NCBI GenBank assembly: GCA_946480995.1
Contig: CAMLMF010000132.1
Location: forward strand, 1 to 6,855
DNA length: 6,855 bases
DNA from: an uncultured Bdellovibrio sp.
Lineage (GTDB): Bacteria > Bdellovibrionota > Bdellovibrionia > Bdellovibrionales > Bdellovibrionaceae
Direction of reading: 5' to 3'
How positions within the stretch are numbered: position 1 is the stretch's first letter; each line of letters starts with the position of its first letter. The position numbers were made by a program, and so were the translations under genes. Positions 5,422 to 6,855 of the stretch are shown here, one piece after another. The notes beneath the pieces are model-generated. The model made no database searches. It saw only the letters and a list, made by a program, of their open reading frames with translations, and was not told the origin of the DNA.

Positions 5422-6555
5422 ATGGCAAACACAACTGTAGCAGACAGCAAGGCACACGCAGAAAAATCGAAAGCTTTGGAATTGGCAGTATCGTCAATTG
5501 AAAAGCAATTCGGTAAAGGTTCAATCATGCGTTTAGGCGCAAATGAATCTTTAGTAAAAGACGTAGAAGCGATCAGCACAGGCGCTTTGAGCTTGGACAT
5601 CGCTTTGGGTATCGGTGGTCTTCCTAAAGGCCGTATCGTAGAAATCTATGGACCAGAGTCTTCTGGTAAAACAACTCTGTGCTTGTCAGTTATTGCACAA
5701 GCTCAGAAAAAAGGTGGCGTTGTTGCATTCGTCGATGCAGAGCACGCTTTGGATATCAATTATGCTCGTAAATTAGGTGTTAACACGGAAGATCTTTTGA
5801 TCTCTCAACCTGACACTGGTGAACAAGCTTTAGAAATCACGGAAACTTTGGTTCGCTCTGGCGCGATTGACGTATTGGTTGTCGACTCTGTTGCAGCCTT
5901 GGTTCCTCGTGCAGAGATCGAAGGCGAAATGGGCGACAGCCACATGGGTCTGCAAGCTCGTTTGATGTCACAAGCTCTTCGTAAGTTGACAGCAGCGATC
6001 AACCGCTCTGGAACTTTGGTGATCTTCATCAATCAGATCCGTATGAAAATCGGTGTTATGTTCGGTAACCCTGAAACAACTACGGGCGGTAACGCTTTGA
6101 AATTCTATTCTTCAGTTCGTTTGGATGTACGTCGTATCGGCGCGATCAAAAACGGTGAAGACGTAACTGGTAACCGTACTGCTGTGAAAGTTGTTAAGAA
6201 TAAAATGGCACCTCCATTCACTAAAGTTGAATTCGACTTGATGTACGGTGAAGGTATTTCTGAAGAAGGCGATTTGCTAGATTTAGCAGTGACTGCAAAC
6301 TTGGTTGAAAAATCAGGCGCGTGGTTCTCGATCAACGGCGAGCGTATGGGACAAGGTCGTGACCAAGCGAAGAACTTCTTGAAAGAGCATCCAGAATACA
6401 TGGCTGATCTACGCAAGAAAATCTTGGCAGCAAATGGCATCGGTAAACTTTTGATCGATGCAAATGGTGCTAACGGTGAAGATCATGAAGGCACTGAGCC
6501 AGTAGCAGAGCTTGAAGAAGCAGCTCCTAAGAAAGCGAAAAAGGGTAAACACTAG
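5422..6555 (+). CDS. recA: RecA recombinase
   Basis: The 377-residue product is a complete RecA, the DNA-dependent ATPase that forms filaments on single-stranded DNA, pairs homologous strands and promotes LexA self-cleavage. Walker A is GPESSGKTT (77-85). Also visible are the N-terminal [16 protein letters not shown] block, VDAEHALD, the Walker B region [27 protein letters not shown] with the L1 loop, and the L2 loop region [16 protein letters not shown]. The C-terminus is acidic (about 353-366, with Asp/Glu interspersed) and then ends in a lysine-rich tail, PKKAKKGKH, which is unlike the purely acidic E. coli tail. ATG at 5422 is preceded by GAGAGGG with 7 bases of spacing. Codon choice looks highly biased (GGT, CGT, GTT, AAA), as expected for high expression. 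A strong terminator follows. No recX-like gene lies downstream within the window. Confidence 0.98.
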   Translation: MANTTVADSKAHAEKSKALELAVSSIEKQFGKGSIMRLGANESLVKDVEAISTGALSLDIALGIGGLPKGRIVEIYGPESSGKTTLCLSVIAQAQKKGGVVAFVDAEHALDINYARKLGVNTEDLLISQPDTGEQALEITETLVRSGAIDVLVVDSVAALVPRAEIEGEMGDSHMGLQARLMSQALRKLTAAINRSGTLVIFINQIRMKIGVMFGNPETTTGGNALKFYSSVRLDVRRIGAIKNGEDVTGNRTAVKVVKNKMAPPFTKVEFDLMYGEGISEEGDLLDLAVTANLVEKSGAWFSINGERMGQGRDQAKNFLKEHPEYMADLRKKILAANGIGKLLIDANGANGEDHEGTEPVAELEEAAPKKAKKGKH

Positions 6556-6556
6556 T

Positions 6557-6617
6557 TCCGCGGACGCGGGCAGTGCCGAAGCGCCTTCGGACGCGTAGGC
6601 TGGAGCAGCACCTTTTT
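6557..6617 (+). repeat. GC-rich triple-hairpin element downstream of recA
   Basis: A block far richer in G+C than its surroundings follows the recA stop. It can form three consecutive hairpins: CCGC/GCGG (6558-6569), CCGAAG/CTTCGG (6576-6590) and GCTG/CAGC (6599-6609), followed by ACC and five T. GGACGCG occurs twice, at 6562-6568 and 6589-6595, each followed within two bases by GGC, suggesting an internal duplication. It could be a first, weaker terminator, a 3'-end stabilising structure, or a dispersed palindromic repeat of the REP type. Only the structure itself is seen. Confidence 0.4.
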
Positions 6618-6632
6618 AGATGTGAATTATTT

Positions 6633-6667
6633 AAAGCCCCCGTTTGGAAACAAGCGGGGGCTTTTTT
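6633..6667 (+). terminator. Intrinsic terminator of recA
   Basis: AAAGCCCCCG (6633-6642) pairs with CGGGGGCTTT (6655-6664). TTTG/CAAG extends the stem to about 14 pairs (one T-G) closed by a GAAA tetraloop, with TTTTTT at 6662-6667. On the minus strand the stem is followed by a shorter T-rich run, so it may also stop transcription of the convergent gene at the right edge. Confidence 0.95.
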
Positions 6668-6692
6668 GTATTAATCTTACAAAAATAACTAG

Positions 6693-6855
6693 TTAATATC
6701 CAGAAGTCCAATAGCCTGCTTTGGAAATCACATTTAAAAAGCCAGGCCCAGAGAATTTTGCAGAATCGATTGTGATATTTGAATTATAATCACGAGAGTT
6801 TTTGTTTTCTTTACCCTCAGAAATAATTTCTGAGCGTCCTTCAACAATAAGTTCT
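6693..6855 (-). CDS. C-terminal end of an unidentified protein (cut by the window edge)
   Basis: A minus-strand frame is open from the right edge to TAA at 6695-6693, giving the last 53 residues, beginning ELIVEGRSEIISEG and ending KAGYWTSGY. The other frame checked stops at once, and 53 open codons in AT-rich sequence, placed convergently to recA with a terminator between, suggest a real gene rather than chance. The composition (many Ser, Asn and aromatics, no helix-like charge pattern) would suit a beta-rich exported protein, but the N-terminus is outside the window and no family is recognised. Confidence 0.55.
   Translation of the reverse strand, partial: ELIVEGRSEIISEGKENKNSRDYNSNITIDSAKFSGPGFLNVISKAGYWTSGY

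Noticed and set aside
5154..5600. Minus-strand 148-codon frame across the pncC-recA junction
   Set aside because: It overlaps two certain genes on the other strand, and its sequence is low-quality (Ser/Leu/Cys-rich) with no convincing start signal.

Overview
The window suggests a Gram-negative bacterium of moderate, roughly mid-40s G+C (estimated by eye). Three of the predicted products look like envelope or exported proteins. The pgpA-pncC-recA order, the RecA sequence and the style of the surface proteins fit a predatory delta-type bacterium of the Bdellovibrio group. That assignment is from recognition only and was not searched; I hold it at about 0.6.

Layout: (1) 1-533, minus strand: the N-terminal part of an exported, probably beta-barrel protein that runs off the left edge. 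(2) 534-785: a 252-bp divergent promoter region with a repeated 17-bp motif, one copy near each gene. (3) 786-2474, plus strand: a full-length acyl-CoA synthetase-like protein of the ANL (AMP-forming) superfamily whose P-loop and catalytic lysine motifs are replaced. (4) 2500-2991 and 3098-4153, minus strand: a small exported protein of unknown function, and a beta-barrel outer-membrane protein resembling DUF4421. The first ends only 25 bp from the ligase, convergently. (5) 4329-6555, plus strand: pgpA (phosphatidylglycerophosphatase A), pncC/cinA C-terminal type (NMN amidase) and recA. pgpA and pncC overlap by one base; recA follows after an 80-bp leader rich in inverted repeats. (6) 6556-6692: a GC-rich triple-hairpin element, then a strong intrinsic terminator. 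(7) 6693-6855, minus strand: the C-terminal end of an unidentified protein entering from the right edge.

How the genes fit together: pgpA, pncC and recA are housekeeping genes (phospholipid synthesis, pyridine nucleotide recycling, recombination and repair). The pncC-recA pairing is a widely conserved neighbourhood that occurs in E. coli too. The left half is more lineage-specific. Its most interesting item is the degenerate ligase, divergent from a surface protein gene, with a shared motif that suggests joint control. I see no mobile element, CRISPR array, tRNA or rRNA. I did not find a complete new multi-gene system; the best leads are the pseudoenzyme-like ligase with its repeated motif, and the structured RNA/DNA elements around recA.
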